From contig NZ_CP041235.1 of the NCBI RefSeq assembly GCF_014905115.1, forward strand, positions 496,001-560,000: DNA of 64,000 nucleotides, in the 5' to 3' direction. Shown here in pieces: positions 55,055-63,373 of the stretch; position 1 is the stretch's first letter, and each line of letters opens with the position of its first letter. The translations under genes were made by a program, and so were the position numbers. The DNA is from Sulfurimonas sediminis (lineage in GTDB: Bacteria > Campylobacterota > Campylobacteria > Campylobacterales > Sulfurimonadaceae). The notes under the pieces are model-generated. The model did not search any database. It worked only from the letters and a program-made list of their open reading frames with translations, and was not told the origin of the DNA.

Positions 55055-55074
55055 TTGGTGGAGCTGTGCGGAAT
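55055..55074 (+). other. Attachment site, right copy (attR, within ssrA)
   Basis: TTGGTGGAGCTGTGCGGAAT overlaps the 3' end of the tmRNA gene, so the integration preserved the tmRNA end. Confidence 0.9.
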
Positions 55075-55430
55075 CGAACCGCAGTCCGAAACCTGGCTAC
55101 TCCCAACGTCTACATGCTTAGAAAGGTTGTTTAATCTCGTCTTGCTTCACACAACCTGCAAAGCTACGCAAGACCAGCCTCATAGATTCGTCTTGAGCTG
55201 AAGCGTACTCAAGATATATCTAAATGAAAGGTTATACTTCGAGCCCTGCTTATTTAGAATCCACAGGTGAAGCAGCCCGCCTCTTACGAGGGGTTAAAAC
55301 TTAAGCTACTGCTAAAGCTGGGCGATAATTTGTATTGTTTGCGTTTAAGCAATTGTGAGCCGTCTAACGGAATGCTCAGTCCGACATGCAGTTGGGAGCC
55401 ACCAGATCCCGTCGAAACCAGGTCAGCCCC
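55056..55430 (-). ncRNA. ssrA: tmRNA
   Basis: 375-nt transfer-messenger RNA. The 5' end GGGGCTGACCTGGTTTCGAC and the 3' tRNA-like end (TTCGATTCCGCACAGCTCCACCA, in its 3' half) pair as in all tmRNAs. The tag frame at 55342-55301 reads ANNTNYRPALAVA then stop. It rescues stalled ribosomes with SmpB. The 3' end is the integration target of the element. Confidence 0.97.
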
Positions 55431-55505
55431 ATATTTGTTACTTATTTTAAAAGTAATGTCTTATTATATCAAATTTTTTTGTTCATTTGTAAACAGCAGA
55501 GTGAT

Positions 55506-57149
55506 TTATTGTATCCAGGCTGTTATGGTATTTGAGAGTTTTGTGATGAAATGCCTTGTCCTAAAGCCAAAGTATCTGTAACAGTGCAAAACAAGATTGA
55601 GTTTTTTGCCATATTTTATTATATAAAAAAGAATTCTTTCATAGTAAATGATTATATCTCCTGCTGGTATAGGTTGTATATTTTTGATTTTTTTTGTTTT
55701 GCCGATAACAAAAGTTATGACAATAGCGACAAGCAGAGGATAAAGAAAAGGCAGTGGACTGAGTTTGTATATAAGCTCCAAAGAAGCTTCCAGTATAAAC
55801 GGCAAAGTAAGAATAATCCCCAAAAGCAACACCCACGGCCACAGCAGAGGAACATTTGCTTTTACTCCAAAAGGAGTCGAAGAAGGTCGGACCAAATAGA
55901 GCAATCTTATCATAAGCAGTGTCGTACCGAGAGTCCCAACAAAAAGAAGCATCCCAAGCAGTGTACTCCATGGTGTTGGAAAATAATTTATATAATCTTT
56001 TACCAAATATTTGGCTACCATACCACTGCTGTAGGGAAAAGCTGCTAATGCAAGTGCAGGGATGAGCAGTCCAAACCAGAGAGCGTATCTCTGTTGTCTA
56101 TTTGTGTCTCCAAGCATACCGACACCCAAAAACAGGGCTCCTTTGTTTAGTCCGTGATGCAACGCAAAAAAGGTGATGCCGACTACAATACTCTCCCAGT
56201 ATTGAGGCAGATAGAACCCAAACCCTGTAAGCATTGTCATGATGCCCATTTGACTGATACTGGAGTAGGCCAAGAGCGTTTTTGGATTACGCTGTGTCAC
56301 TCCTGCAATGACACCGTAAAATTGAGCTGCAATTCCCAATACTATAAAACTCAGCGCCCAGTTTACGGAGAAGATTTCACCTAAAGGAAGAAAACGCAGC
56401 CATCCCAGAAGGCCGGCATTTATCATTGCACCGGAAAGAACTGCACTTGCGGGAGTAGGTGCAACGGGATGGGCAAGCGGTAACCATACATGTAAGCCGA
56501 TGACACCTGCTTTTATGCCAAAAGCAATAAAAAGTAAAAAGATGATGAAGTTTTTATCCGGAGTGTTTGTTAGTCCGCTACGCAATGCTTCAAATGAAGT
56601 GGCATCAGATATCTGTGCCAGTAATAAAAAAGCAACAAAGAGCATCACCTCTCCGATCACAACCAAAACTATATAAACCAAGCCTGCGTGAAAGGCTTTG
56701 TTGTCTCTGTTGAAAACAACAAGACCATAAGAGGCAAGGCTCATGAGCGTGAAAAAAAGATAAAAACTGAAAATATCCTGTGATACAATAAGCCCAAAAT
56801 TTCCTGCCATTGTCAGCAGAAAAAAACTATAAAAAGAGACCTGTTTTTTTTCTTCTGGGAAATAGGCTTTTGTATAAAGAGCGGCAACAAGCCAAAGGAG
56901 CGAACTTCCAAGTAAGAAGAGTGAACCTGTAGTGTCGAGTCCGATCTGAACCCCCAGTATCAGCCACGGAAATTCCAAATGAAATGTGTCAGGGGAGACA
57001 AACAAAGCAGCTAAAAGTGCGGGAAGTGCTGCCCATGGGACCAGAGACAAAACTACGGCACGGATTTTTTTAACAGCAAGTACAGGTACTGACATCAAAG
57101 GCCAGAGTACACCAAACAGGAGCAAACTCTCCACAAATTTTTCATACAT
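55506..57149 (-). CDS. NuoL/M/N-like antiporter subunit, degenerate proton channel
   Basis: 547-aa membrane protein with about 14 helices, of the proton-translocating antiporter family. The start is ATG 57149, 2 bp after the previous gene; a longer frame to 57371 overlaps that gene. In SQDIFSFYLFFTLMSLAS the TM5 Glu of the family (LELIGLAS in the paralogue at 58641) is Thr, and the TM8 Lys (LIIKAS) is Asn (AMINAG). The TM7 Lys (GIKAGVIGLHVWLP) and the Lys in LHHGLNKGALFL remain. It is the last gene of the antiporter operon, with a basic hydrophobic tail. Confidence 0.82.
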   Translation of the reverse strand: MYEKFVESLLLFGVLWPLMSVPVLAVKKIRAVVLSLVPWAALPALLAALFVSPDTFHLEFPWLILGVQIGLDTTGSLFLLGSSLLWLVAALYTKAYFPEEKKQVSFYSFFLLTMAGNFGLIVSQDIFSFYLFFTLMSLASYGLVVFNRDNKAFHAGLVYIVLVVIGEVMLFVAFLLLAQISDATSFEALRSGLTNTPDKNFIIFLLFIAFGIKAGVIGLHVWLPLAHPVAPTPASAVLSGAMINAGLLGWLRFLPLGEIFSVNWALSFIVLGIAAQFYGVIAGVTQRNPKTLLAYSSISQMGIMTMLTGFGFYLPQYWESIVVGITFFALHHGLNKGALFLGVGMLGDTNRQQRYALWFGLLIPALALAAFPYSSGMVAKYLVKDYINYFPTPWSTLLGMLLFVGTLGTTLLMIRLLYLVRPSSTPFGVKANVPLLWPWVLLLGIILTLPFILEASLELIYKLSPLPFLYPLLVAIVITFVIGKTKKIKNIQPIPAGDIIIYYERILFYIIKYGKKLNLVLHCYRYFGFRTRHFITKLSNTITAWIQ

Positions 57150-57150
57150 T

Positions 57151-58644
57151 TTAAAAGAACTCCCGCTGTGTAATGAGATGCACCCATGCCAAAGGGCTCC
57201 ATGGTGAGGCGGCAAAGAGACCAAAACAAAGAGAAAAAAATGCTGTAATGAGCGGTGGCCATAAGAGACTGAGCTTTGTTTCTGCCTTTGGAAAATTATG
57301 TTCATCCGGCCAGGACTCCGGAGGTGCCAAAAACCATGCCCGGTAGAGAATAGGCAAAAAGTATCCGGCATTTAAAAGACTGCTGCCGGCAAGTATGAAT
57401 ATGACCCATTCCTGTCCGCACTCCAAGGCTCCAAGCCCAAGGTACCATTTTGTGACAAACCCCGCAATAGGAGGTATGCCAATCATACCGAGTGCGCCGA
57501 CAGTAAAAGAGACCATAGTCCAGGGCATACGCTTTGCGATACCGTTCATCTGACTGATATGATGCACACCAAGTGTTTCTGCAAAATTTCCTGCTCCAAA
57601 AAAGAGTGTGATTTTCATGACACCCTGATGGACTAAATGGATAACGCCTCCTGTAGTGGCTACAGGACCTACAAGCGCAATACCCAGAATAATATATGAG
57701 ACCTGGCTTATTGTAGAATAAGCCAGTCTTCGTTTGAGGTTATCTTGAAAAAGTGCTCTGAGTGAACCGTATATAATTGTGAACGAAGCTATAACAGCAA
57801 GAGGGGTTGTCAGACCAAGAAATGCCGCTGTTTCAAGACCGTATACCTCGTATACAACGCGTACAATTCCAAATGCTCCTGCTTTAACCACAGCAACTGC
57901 GTGTAAAAGAGCACTGACCGGTGCCGGCGCCACCATTGCTTTTGGCAGCCATCCGTGAAGAGGAAAGAGTGCCGCTTTGACACCAAATCCTGCAATCAAA
58001 AGGATGAAAATAAAGACAAGAGCAAAGGAGTGTTCCTGCGTGAGTGTGGAAACAAAGCCTTTTGGTGTAAATTCAAGTGTGTCGCTCAGGGTGTAAAGCC
58101 ATACTGTTCCTAAAAGCAATAAGGCGCCGCCTATGAGGGTGTATACAAGATAGACGGCACCTGCAAGACGCGACTCTTCTGTCCCTCTGTGAATTATAAG
58201 AGGATAGGCCGAGAGTGTCAGAATCTCGTAAAAAAGCAAAAAGGTGATGAGGTTTCCAGATAAAGCTATACCGATAGTAGCGGTAATACAGAGATTGAAA
58301 AACCCGAAGAAACGGCTGCTGTGAGCTGAACCCTCAAGGTAACCGATTGCATAGACAGTGGTGATAAACCATAAAACACTTGAAAGCCCTGTGAAGAAAA
58401 GCGCAAAAGGTCCGGCACGCAGGCTGATATCAAGGTTTTGAATCAGAGGCAGGCGTATTTCATAAGATTGACCATAATAGACTCCGACAAACATCCATAG
58501 GACTAAGACAAGTGTTATGCAAATTCCCAAAAGATTCAAAAGTGTACGCAGAGTACGCTGTTTTTCTGAAAGTCTAAAGATTATGAGTGCAGGTAAAAAA
58601 GAGCTCAGTACCACAAAAAGCGGTATATAGGTGTTTAAACTCAT
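57151..58644 (-). CDS. MrpD/NuoN-like antiporter subunit
   Basis: 497-aa membrane protein with about 14 helices. The proton-channel residues are present: TM5 Glu in LLFYEILTLSAYPL, TM7 Lys in GVKAALFPLHGWLP, TM8 Lys in AVAVVKAGAFG and a Lys in HQGVMKITLFF. It is the second of three related subunits in the operon and overlaps the upstream gene by 4 bp. Confidence 0.87.
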   Translation of the reverse strand: MSLNTYIPLFVVLSSFLPALIIFRLSEKQRTLRTLLNLLGICITLVLVLWMFVGVYYGQSYEIRLPLIQNLDISLRAGPFALFFTGLSSVLWFITTVYAIGYLEGSAHSSRFFGFFNLCITATIGIALSGNLITFLLFYEILTLSAYPLIIHRGTEESRLAGAVYLVYTLIGGALLLLGTVWLYTLSDTLEFTPKGFVSTLTQEHSFALVFIFILLIAGFGVKAALFPLHGWLPKAMVAPAPVSALLHAVAVVKAGAFGIVRVVYEVYGLETAAFLGLTTPLAVIASFTIIYGSLRALFQDNLKRRLAYSTISQVSYIILGIALVGPVATTGGVIHLVHQGVMKITLFFGAGNFAETLGVHHISQMNGIAKRMPWTMVSFTVGALGMIGIPPIAGFVTKWYLGLGALECGQEWVIFILAGSSLLNAGYFLPILYRAWFLAPPESWPDEHNFPKAETKLSLLWPPLITAFFSLCFGLFAASPWSPLAWVHLITQREFF

Positions 58645-60077
58645 GGAGCTGCTCCTATAATGCCAAAGGGATTGCCGATATGTATCAGTGCAAGCAGAGG
58701 TGTTGCAAAAAATCCCAGTAAAATTGCCATGACTGCAAAAAATAAAGGCACAATCTCCATAGAGAGAGGAATCTGCTTTGTTTCCTGTGCTACAGCGGCT
58801 TTTGTAAATGTAAATCCTAAAACCTTGAAAATATATCCTGCAGCCAATAATCCGCCCAGAAGAATGACCAGGGTGATGCCCCAGTTATTGTTTGCAATAG
58901 ATGCTTCGAGCAGAAACCATTTGCCTATAAAACCACCGCTGAGTGGTAAGCCGATGATACTTACCCCTGCCAGAGCAAAAGCAGCCGTGCTTAAAGGAAG
59001 TCTCTGTGCAATGCGATCAAGATCAATGATACGGTCATGCCCGTGAAAATGCAACAGATTTCCCGCTACAAGGAACAAGGCACTTTTTGCCAGTGCGTGT
59101 GAGAGCATGAGATATATGAGTGCACTCCATGCTATGGACATCCCTCCCAAAGCAAGAGAAAAAGCAATAAAAAGATAGCCTACCTGGGCTACAGTGGAGT
59201 AGGCTATGAGCAGTTTGAGCCGAGTTTGAACAAGTGCCGAAACAGAGCCCCACACAACAGCCACAGACCCAAGCAAGGCAAAGAATATTTCAAAATAAAA
59301 ACTGTTCAGAGGAAGGAAAAGAGATAGCCATAAACGCAGCTGTATATATATGGAAGCTTTAATGATAAGTGCCGACAAAATTGCACTGATGGGAGCCGGG
59401 GCACTTGCATGTGCAGGCGGAAGCCAAAAATGCAAAGGGAAAAGAGCACTTTTTAAAAGCAAGCCGGCGCTCATGAGACCCATGGCAGCCCAGGCAACAG
59501 GAACAGATTTTATTTTTGTTGCAAGCAGAGCCATATCGACACTCCCAAAACCATGATAGAGCAGGGCAACTCCCAAAAGATAAGCAAGCGAACCCAAAAG
59601 TGTTACCAATAGATACCGCATAGCTCCGATGAGTGCTTCTTTGGTATTGCTCAAAGCAGTCAAAGAAGCAGATGCCAGACCTATAAGTTCCAAAGTCACA
59701 TAAAAATTAAAGATATCCTGTGATAAAAAAAGAGCATTGAGCCCGGTTATCAAAAACAGCCATAGCGGCCAAAACCAGAGAGATTGTCTGTGTGTGAAAT
59801 ATTTTTTTGCATAGATACCGGCTCCCAAACCAATCAGGGCAGTAAGCCCCAGCATAACAAGGCTCAGACCATCTATGTAGAGGTTGATACCCAAAGGCGC
59901 ACCCCAACCGCCGACAAGATGATAATAGGCACCGCTTTCAAGCAGTTTTACAGCAACACCAACGACAATAAAAAGGGTAAGAAGAAGTGTTGTGATGGCA
60001 ATTGTCTGGTTGAATTTTGGTACAAGAAAAGAGAGCACTCCTCCAAAAATCGGCAATAAAATTAAAAAAACCTCCAT
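58641..60077 (-). CDS. mrpD: MrpD-like antiporter subunit
   Basis: 478 aa from ATG 60077; a longer frame to 60419 is a shadow of mrpC. It has the TM5 Glu (FYVTLELIGLAS), TM7 Lys (LLLKSALFPLHFWLP), TM8 Lys (ALIIKASIYI) and TM12 Lys (LSHALAKSALFL) of active antiporter subunits. It overlaps mrpC by 1 bp and the next gene by 4 bp, so all are translated together. Confidence 0.88.
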   Translation of the reverse strand: MEVFLILLPIFGGVLSFLVPKFNQTIAITTLLLTLFIVVGVAVKLLESGAYYHLVGGWGAPLGINLYIDGLSLVMLGLTALIGLGAGIYAKKYFTHRQSLWFWPLWLFLITGLNALFLSQDIFNFYVTLELIGLASASLTALSNTKEALIGAMRYLLVTLLGSLAYLLGVALLYHGFGSVDMALLATKIKSVPVAWAAMGLMSAGLLLKSALFPLHFWLPPAHASAPAPISAILSALIIKASIYIQLRLWLSLFLPLNSFYFEIFFALLGSVAVVWGSVSALVQTRLKLLIAYSTVAQVGYLFIAFSLALGGMSIAWSALIYLMLSHALAKSALFLVAGNLLHFHGHDRIIDLDRIAQRLPLSTAAFALAGVSIIGLPLSGGFIGKWFLLEASIANNNWGITLVILLGGLLAAGYIFKVLGFTFTKAAVAQETKQIPLSMEIVPLFFAVMAILLGFFATPLLALIHIGNPFGIIGAAP

Positions 60078-60385
60078 TATTCTTTTTCCAGGTTTGAGAG
60101 TTCTGCTTTGCCTGTTTTTGCTGCAATTTTTATCATAAAAACCAGGGCCAGGGCTGTTGCTGAGATGGCAACTACTATTCCTGTGATGACCATGGCCTGC
60201 GGCACAGGGTCCTGTTGTACGGATATACCGGGCAGAGAAAGAGAAACAAGGAGAAGAAAAACGCCGCTTCCCATGATATTTATTGCCAGAAGCTTTCGTA
60301 GAAGATGCGGCTGTAAAATGAGTGCATACAAACCTATGCAAAAAAGTCCAATTCCGGTAAGCGGATACAAAAGCAAGGTATTCAA
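60077..60385 (-). CDS. mrpC: MrpC/NuoK-like subunit
   Basis: 102-aa protein with three membrane helices, of the MrpC/NuoK family (LLLYPLTGIGLFCIGLYALI, LLAINIMGSGVFLLLVSL, PQAMVITGIVVAISATALAL). The start is TTG 60385 overlapping the mrpB stop. It precedes the mrpD gene, the standard C-D order. Confidence 0.88.
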   Translation of the reverse strand: MNTLLLYPLTGIGLFCIGLYALILQPHLLRKLLAINIMGSGVFLLLVSLSLPGISVQQDPVPQAMVITGIVVAISATALALVFMIKIAAKTGKAELSNLEKE

Positions 60386-61044
60386 TTTTCATCCTTTGAA
60401 TGGGAGAAAACAGCAACAAAGAGATTAAAAAGTGTGACGCCTATCGAAACTGTTGCAGCCGCTTCAAGAAGAAAAATAAAAACAGAAGCCTGCGTTGGGG
60501 AAAACTCAAGAAGCGTATGAGAGAGCAGGAGGGTTCCTGCCGAGATCAGAAAAAAAACAAGTAAACTTATCGCTATAAGAAGTCGCACAAAGAAATGTTT
60601 CACAGACAAATTAAACTTCCATCCGCTTAAAAAAATTAAAATTCCAGTAGCACTTATAACAGAACCCGCCTGAAAAGCACCTCCTGGAGCATGTGCGCCT
60701 ACCCATAAGAGGTAGGCAGCAAGCAAGAGCAGTATGGGCACTAGAATGCCTCCCAGCCTTTTGAGTACCGGACTGTGCAAAAGAGATTTTGCTCCTCTTT
60801 TTGAATGACTTAATGAGTAAACACTCACAAGAGAGATAAACAAAACAGACATTTCCAGCAGGGTATCATAGGCACGAAAGTTCATAAGTACTGCTGTCAC
60901 AGGATTGGAAACTCCACTGTTTTGTATCTGCAGATGCACTGTCCGGGCAAGCCCTTGTGCAGGGTGGGACATAGAAAGAACCGAGTAGGCCAGTCCTGTA
61001 AAAAGAAGCAGTGTCAAAATGAGAGTAACAAAACGGATCATCAT
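60382..61044 (-). CDS. mrpB: MrpB-family subunit
   Basis: 220-aa membrane protein related to MrpB/MnhB, with a typical C-terminal GGAFQAGSVISATGILIFLSG. It has about six helices, the first at the N-terminus (FVTLILTLLLFTGLAYSV) and a VLMNFRAYDTLLEMSVLFISLV segment. In MBH this corresponds to MbhE/F. It lies 16 bp downstream of the DUF4040 gene. Confidence 0.85.
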   Translation of the reverse strand: MMIRFVTLILTLLLFTGLAYSVLSMSHPAQGLARTVHLQIQNSGVSNPVTAVLMNFRAYDTLLEMSVLFISLVSVYSLSHSKRGAKSLLHSPVLKRLGGILVPILLLLAAYLLWVGAHAPGGAFQAGSVISATGILIFLSGWKFNLSVKHFFVRLLIAISLLVFFLISAGTLLLSHTLLEFSPTQASVFIFLLEAAATVSIGVTLFNLFVAVFSHSKDEN

Positions 61045-61060
61045 CTATACGCTCCTTGTT

Positions 61061-61324
61061 TTAGTATATATGCATTTTTTTGAGTTTGACCAGAGCACTC
61101 AGCAGCAAAGCTCCTGTAAGCCCGGCACCGATAACCACTTCAGCCATAGCCACATCATAGGCACCTAAGCGTCCCCATGCGACAGATATCAATAAGCCAA
61201 AAACAATAAAAAAAACAATGGCCTGAAACAGGTCTTTACATGTAAGTGTTTTGTAGGCAATGAAGAGTATGGCACCTGCAAGCAAAGTATCGAACACCAA
61301 TTTCATGAGTGTCAGCGTTTCCAT
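61061..61324 (-). CDS. DUF4040/MbhD-like subunit
   Basis: 87-aa protein with three helices, including AIVFFIVFGLLISVAWGRLGAYDVAMAEVVIGAGLTGAL, which is the conserved DUF4040 sequence of MbhD and of the C-terminal part of canonical MrpA. It overlaps the mrpG gene by 14 bp. Its presence as a separate gene indicates an MrpA that is split, as in Mbh-type complexes. Confidence 0.87.
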   Translation of the reverse strand: METLTLMKLVFDTLLAGAILFIAYKTLTCKDLFQAIVFFIVFGLLISVAWGRLGAYDVAMAEVVIGAGLTGALLLSALVKLKKMHIY

Positions 61325-61605
61325 ATTTTTATTCCATTGCGAAAGGCATTTTTTGCTATTAAATGGGAGACACCTGCTCCTGCCAAAAAAACCAAAAACC
61401 AGATAAGCAGCAGCTTCCCTGCCGCAAAGAGTGAATCTGCCTGAAAACAGAGTGCCGTCACAATGAAACCAACACCAATATTATCCGCTTTGGTTAAAGC
61501 ATGCAGGCGAGTGTAGACATCAGGCAGTCGCAAAAGACCGACTGTTCCTGCTAAAAAGAAAACTGCTCCAAGCAAAAGAAACACTACAGAAACAAGATCA
61601 GTCAT
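61312..61605 (-). CDS. mrpG: MrpG-family subunit
   Basis: 97 aa from ATG 61605, which follows CCAGGAGTG; the longer frame to 61647 overlaps mrpF. The family pattern VVFLLLGAVFFLAGTVGLLRLPDVYTRLHALTKADNIG is present. It overlaps the DUF4040 gene and the mrpF gene. Confidence 0.9.
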   Translation of the reverse strand: MTDLVSVVFLLLGAVFFLAGTVGLLRLPDVYTRLHALTKADNIGVGFIVTALCFQADSLFAAGKLLLIWFLVFLAGAGVSHLIAKNAFRNGIKIWKR

Positions 61606-61879
61606 TTTCACTCCTGGTGTCTTTGTTCTTACTGCTGCTTTGGACAAAGGCTATTGCCGTGACAGCTGCGAGTGAGGCAAAGAGCAAGGCCACATTACGC
61701 AAAGCGGCATTTTCATTGATCTGGGCAAGCAAAAGGAGTATGATAACGGTAATCGTCCCGAATAACTGTGATGCCAAAATACGGTCTTCATTCGTCGGAC
61801 CATATACAAGACGCCATATTCCTGCAATCAGGTTTAAAAATAAAAAAATGACAAGCGTTATATAAAGAATATTCATCAT
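61598..61879 (-). CDS. mrpF: MrpF-family subunit
   Basis: 93-aa protein with three helices and the family phrase RLVYGPTNEDRILASQLFGT, as in MrpF/PhaF. A charged tail (SSKNKDTRSEND) ends it. It lies 9 bp downstream of the stress protein gene, inside the operon. Confidence 0.9.
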   Translation of the reverse strand: MMNILYITLVIFLFLNLIAGIWRLVYGPTNEDRILASQLFGTITVIILLLLAQINENAALRNVALLFASLAAVTAIAFVQSSSKNKDTRSEND

Positions 61880-61888
61880 TGCATGTCC

Positions 61889-62827
61889 CTATAATGTTAT
61901 CGGAGTTCTAAATCCGGGAGGTTTGACTGCAAGAACAGAACAGTCTATCTGGTTGAGTATATCTTCCGCCGTATTTCCCATAATCACTCCTGCCAAACCG
62001 GTTCGCGCAACAGTACCCATGACAATCAAATCAATTTGTAGTTTTTGAACGAACCGGGGAATGATTTTATTTGCCTGGCCTCGTACGAGATGGATATTTG
62101 GCTGTAAAAACTCCAGCATATCGCCAACCTGTTTTTGTGCTGCATCATGCAGGAGTGCTTTTAGTTTTGCATGATGTGTGTTTTGCATCTCTTCCACATA
62201 CGCAATAACCTCAGAATCGGGCATATTTACAAAGGCACCCTGCATAAGCGCTGCTTCTGGAGCATCCCATACATGCAGGATGTGCAGTTGGGCCAACTCA
62301 CTGACAGCAAGAGAACTTGCCATTTGAAGAATCTGATGGTTTAGCTTCTCCTGGACATCCGCATTTTCTTTTGTTTCACTGTTGGTACCTACATCGACTG
62401 CAGCCAGGATATTGTTAAAAGAGGGAGAACTCTCTTTTTTGATAAACCAGACCGGACAGGGACATTTTTGCAAAAGATGCATATCATTGCTTCCAAACAG
62501 TCTGTGCATCCAGCTTGCATCTTCTGGCATCTTGATAACCAAATCATAATTATTTTGCAAAACATTGTAAATTATTTCATAATAAGGCGTTCCGAAAAAT
62601 ATTTTAATTGCAATATTACATTGATCTGAAAAAGCGCGTGTCATCTCTTCAAGCTCTTTTTGTTTCTCTTTTTTTGCAAAGGGAAAACCGGACTGGGCAT
62701 TCGGAAGAACACTTGCAACGGTGAGGTTCGCCTGGTTGTCCTGTGCCAGTTTAGAGGCCCGTTGCAAAATATTCTGACTTTCCTGCGCATTTTCAATCAT
62801 GCAGAGTATGTTTTTAAATCGTTTCAT
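61889..62827 (-). CDS. Universal stress protein with two Usp domains
   Basis: 312 aa from ATG 62827 (after AAGGAAGTGTCC; a longer frame to 62884 is not needed). Two tandem UspA folds are visible; the second ends with the nucleotide-binding G-x2-G-x9-G(S/T) pattern (MGTVARTGLAGVIMGNTAEDIL). It is embedded between mrpE and mrpF, so it probably responds to ion or pH stress together with the antiporter. Confidence 0.87.
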   Translation of the reverse strand: MKRFKNILCMIENAQESQNILQRASKLAQDNQANLTVASVLPNAQSGFPFAKKEKQKELEEMTRAFSDQCNIAIKIFFGTPYYEIIYNVLQNNYDLVIKMPEDASWMHRLFGSNDMHLLQKCPCPVWFIKKESSPSFNNILAAVDVGTNSETKENADVQEKLNHQILQMASSLAVSELAQLHILHVWDAPEAALMQGAFVNMPDSEVIAYVEEMQNTHHAKLKALLHDAAQKQVGDMLEFLQPNIHLVRGQANKIIPRFVQKLQIDLIVMGTVARTGLAGVIMGNTAEDILNQIDCSVLAVKPPGFRTPITL

Positions 62828-63308
62828 GGACACTTCCTTGAGTCGCTGTTTTTTTAGAAAATATATTATGGATATACTCTTCAATCAATGCAAGCTCTTT
62901 TTTGATATTTTTTCCGATATCCAGTACATGAATCAACAGCAGATCATTTTCAATGTCTACTGAAAGTGTACCCGGAAGCAGGTTGAGTACATTGACGATC
63001 ATATCCTGTTCTATTGGCTTGCGAATGTGTAACTTATACTCTACCAAACCAGGATTTATGGGAAGATCGGGATGGAAAACACGCAGCATTACATCCACGC
63101 CTCCAAGAAGAGAGCGGATGAGATAAAACGGAATAAACCTCAGCAGTGCAGTGAAGTTCCAAAAAACAGGGGGAAGAAGCACAAGACTGATGAAAGCAGA
63201 CAGTAAGACAGCAGGAATACCAATCCAAAACGAAGCAGGATTTCCTTCTGTCAGAATTATCCAGATAACAAGAAATAAAAACACTCTTTTCAATAGAATA
63301 TATTTCAT
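62814..63308 (-). CDS. mrpE: MrpE-family subunit
   Basis: 164 aa from ATG 63308, which follows AAGGGGGTCAGT; a start at 63329 would add seven residues. Two or three N-terminal helices and the C-terminal VLNLLPGTLSVDIENDLLLIHVLD segment are typical of MrpE. It is the first antiporter gene in the operon and overlaps the stress protein gene by 14 bp. Confidence 0.88.
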   Translation of the reverse strand: MKYILLKRVFLFLVIWIILTEGNPASFWIGIPAVLLSAFISLVLLPPVFWNFTALLRFIPFYLIRSLLGGVDVMLRVFHPDLPINPGLVEYKLHIRKPIEQDMIVNVLNLLPGTLSVDIENDLLLIHVLDIGKNIKKELALIEEYIHNIFSKKTATQGSVHETI

Positions 63309-63373
63309 ACTGACCCCCTTGCCAGGCACTTATTATAGTATTGTACACTCTTTTTCTGATTTTTTAAAAAGAT

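Larger units (their letters stand above)
44282..55074. mobile_element. 10.8-kb integrative element in the 3' end of ssrA
   Basis: The element is bounded by a 20-bp direct repeat, TTGGTGGAGCTGTGCGGAAT, at 44282-44301 and 55055-55074; the right copy is the 3' end of ssrA. The integrase gene lies beside ssrA. Content: integrase, AlpA-like regulator, KilA-N protein, replication-O-like protein, repressor, small phage-like genes, an unknown cargo gene, and two RNA/peptide loci. No capsid, tail or conjugation genes are seen, so it resembles a phage satellite or integrated plasmid. It carries IS copy 2. Confidence 0.9.

Noticed and set aside
55639-55971. 110-codon ORF inside the last antiporter gene
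   Set aside because: Shadow frame on the same strand of a clear membrane protein gene.
58641-60419. 592-aa form of the mrpD-like protein
   Set aside because: The first 114 codons are an out-of-frame reading of mrpC; the hydrophobic N-terminus begins at ATG 60077.
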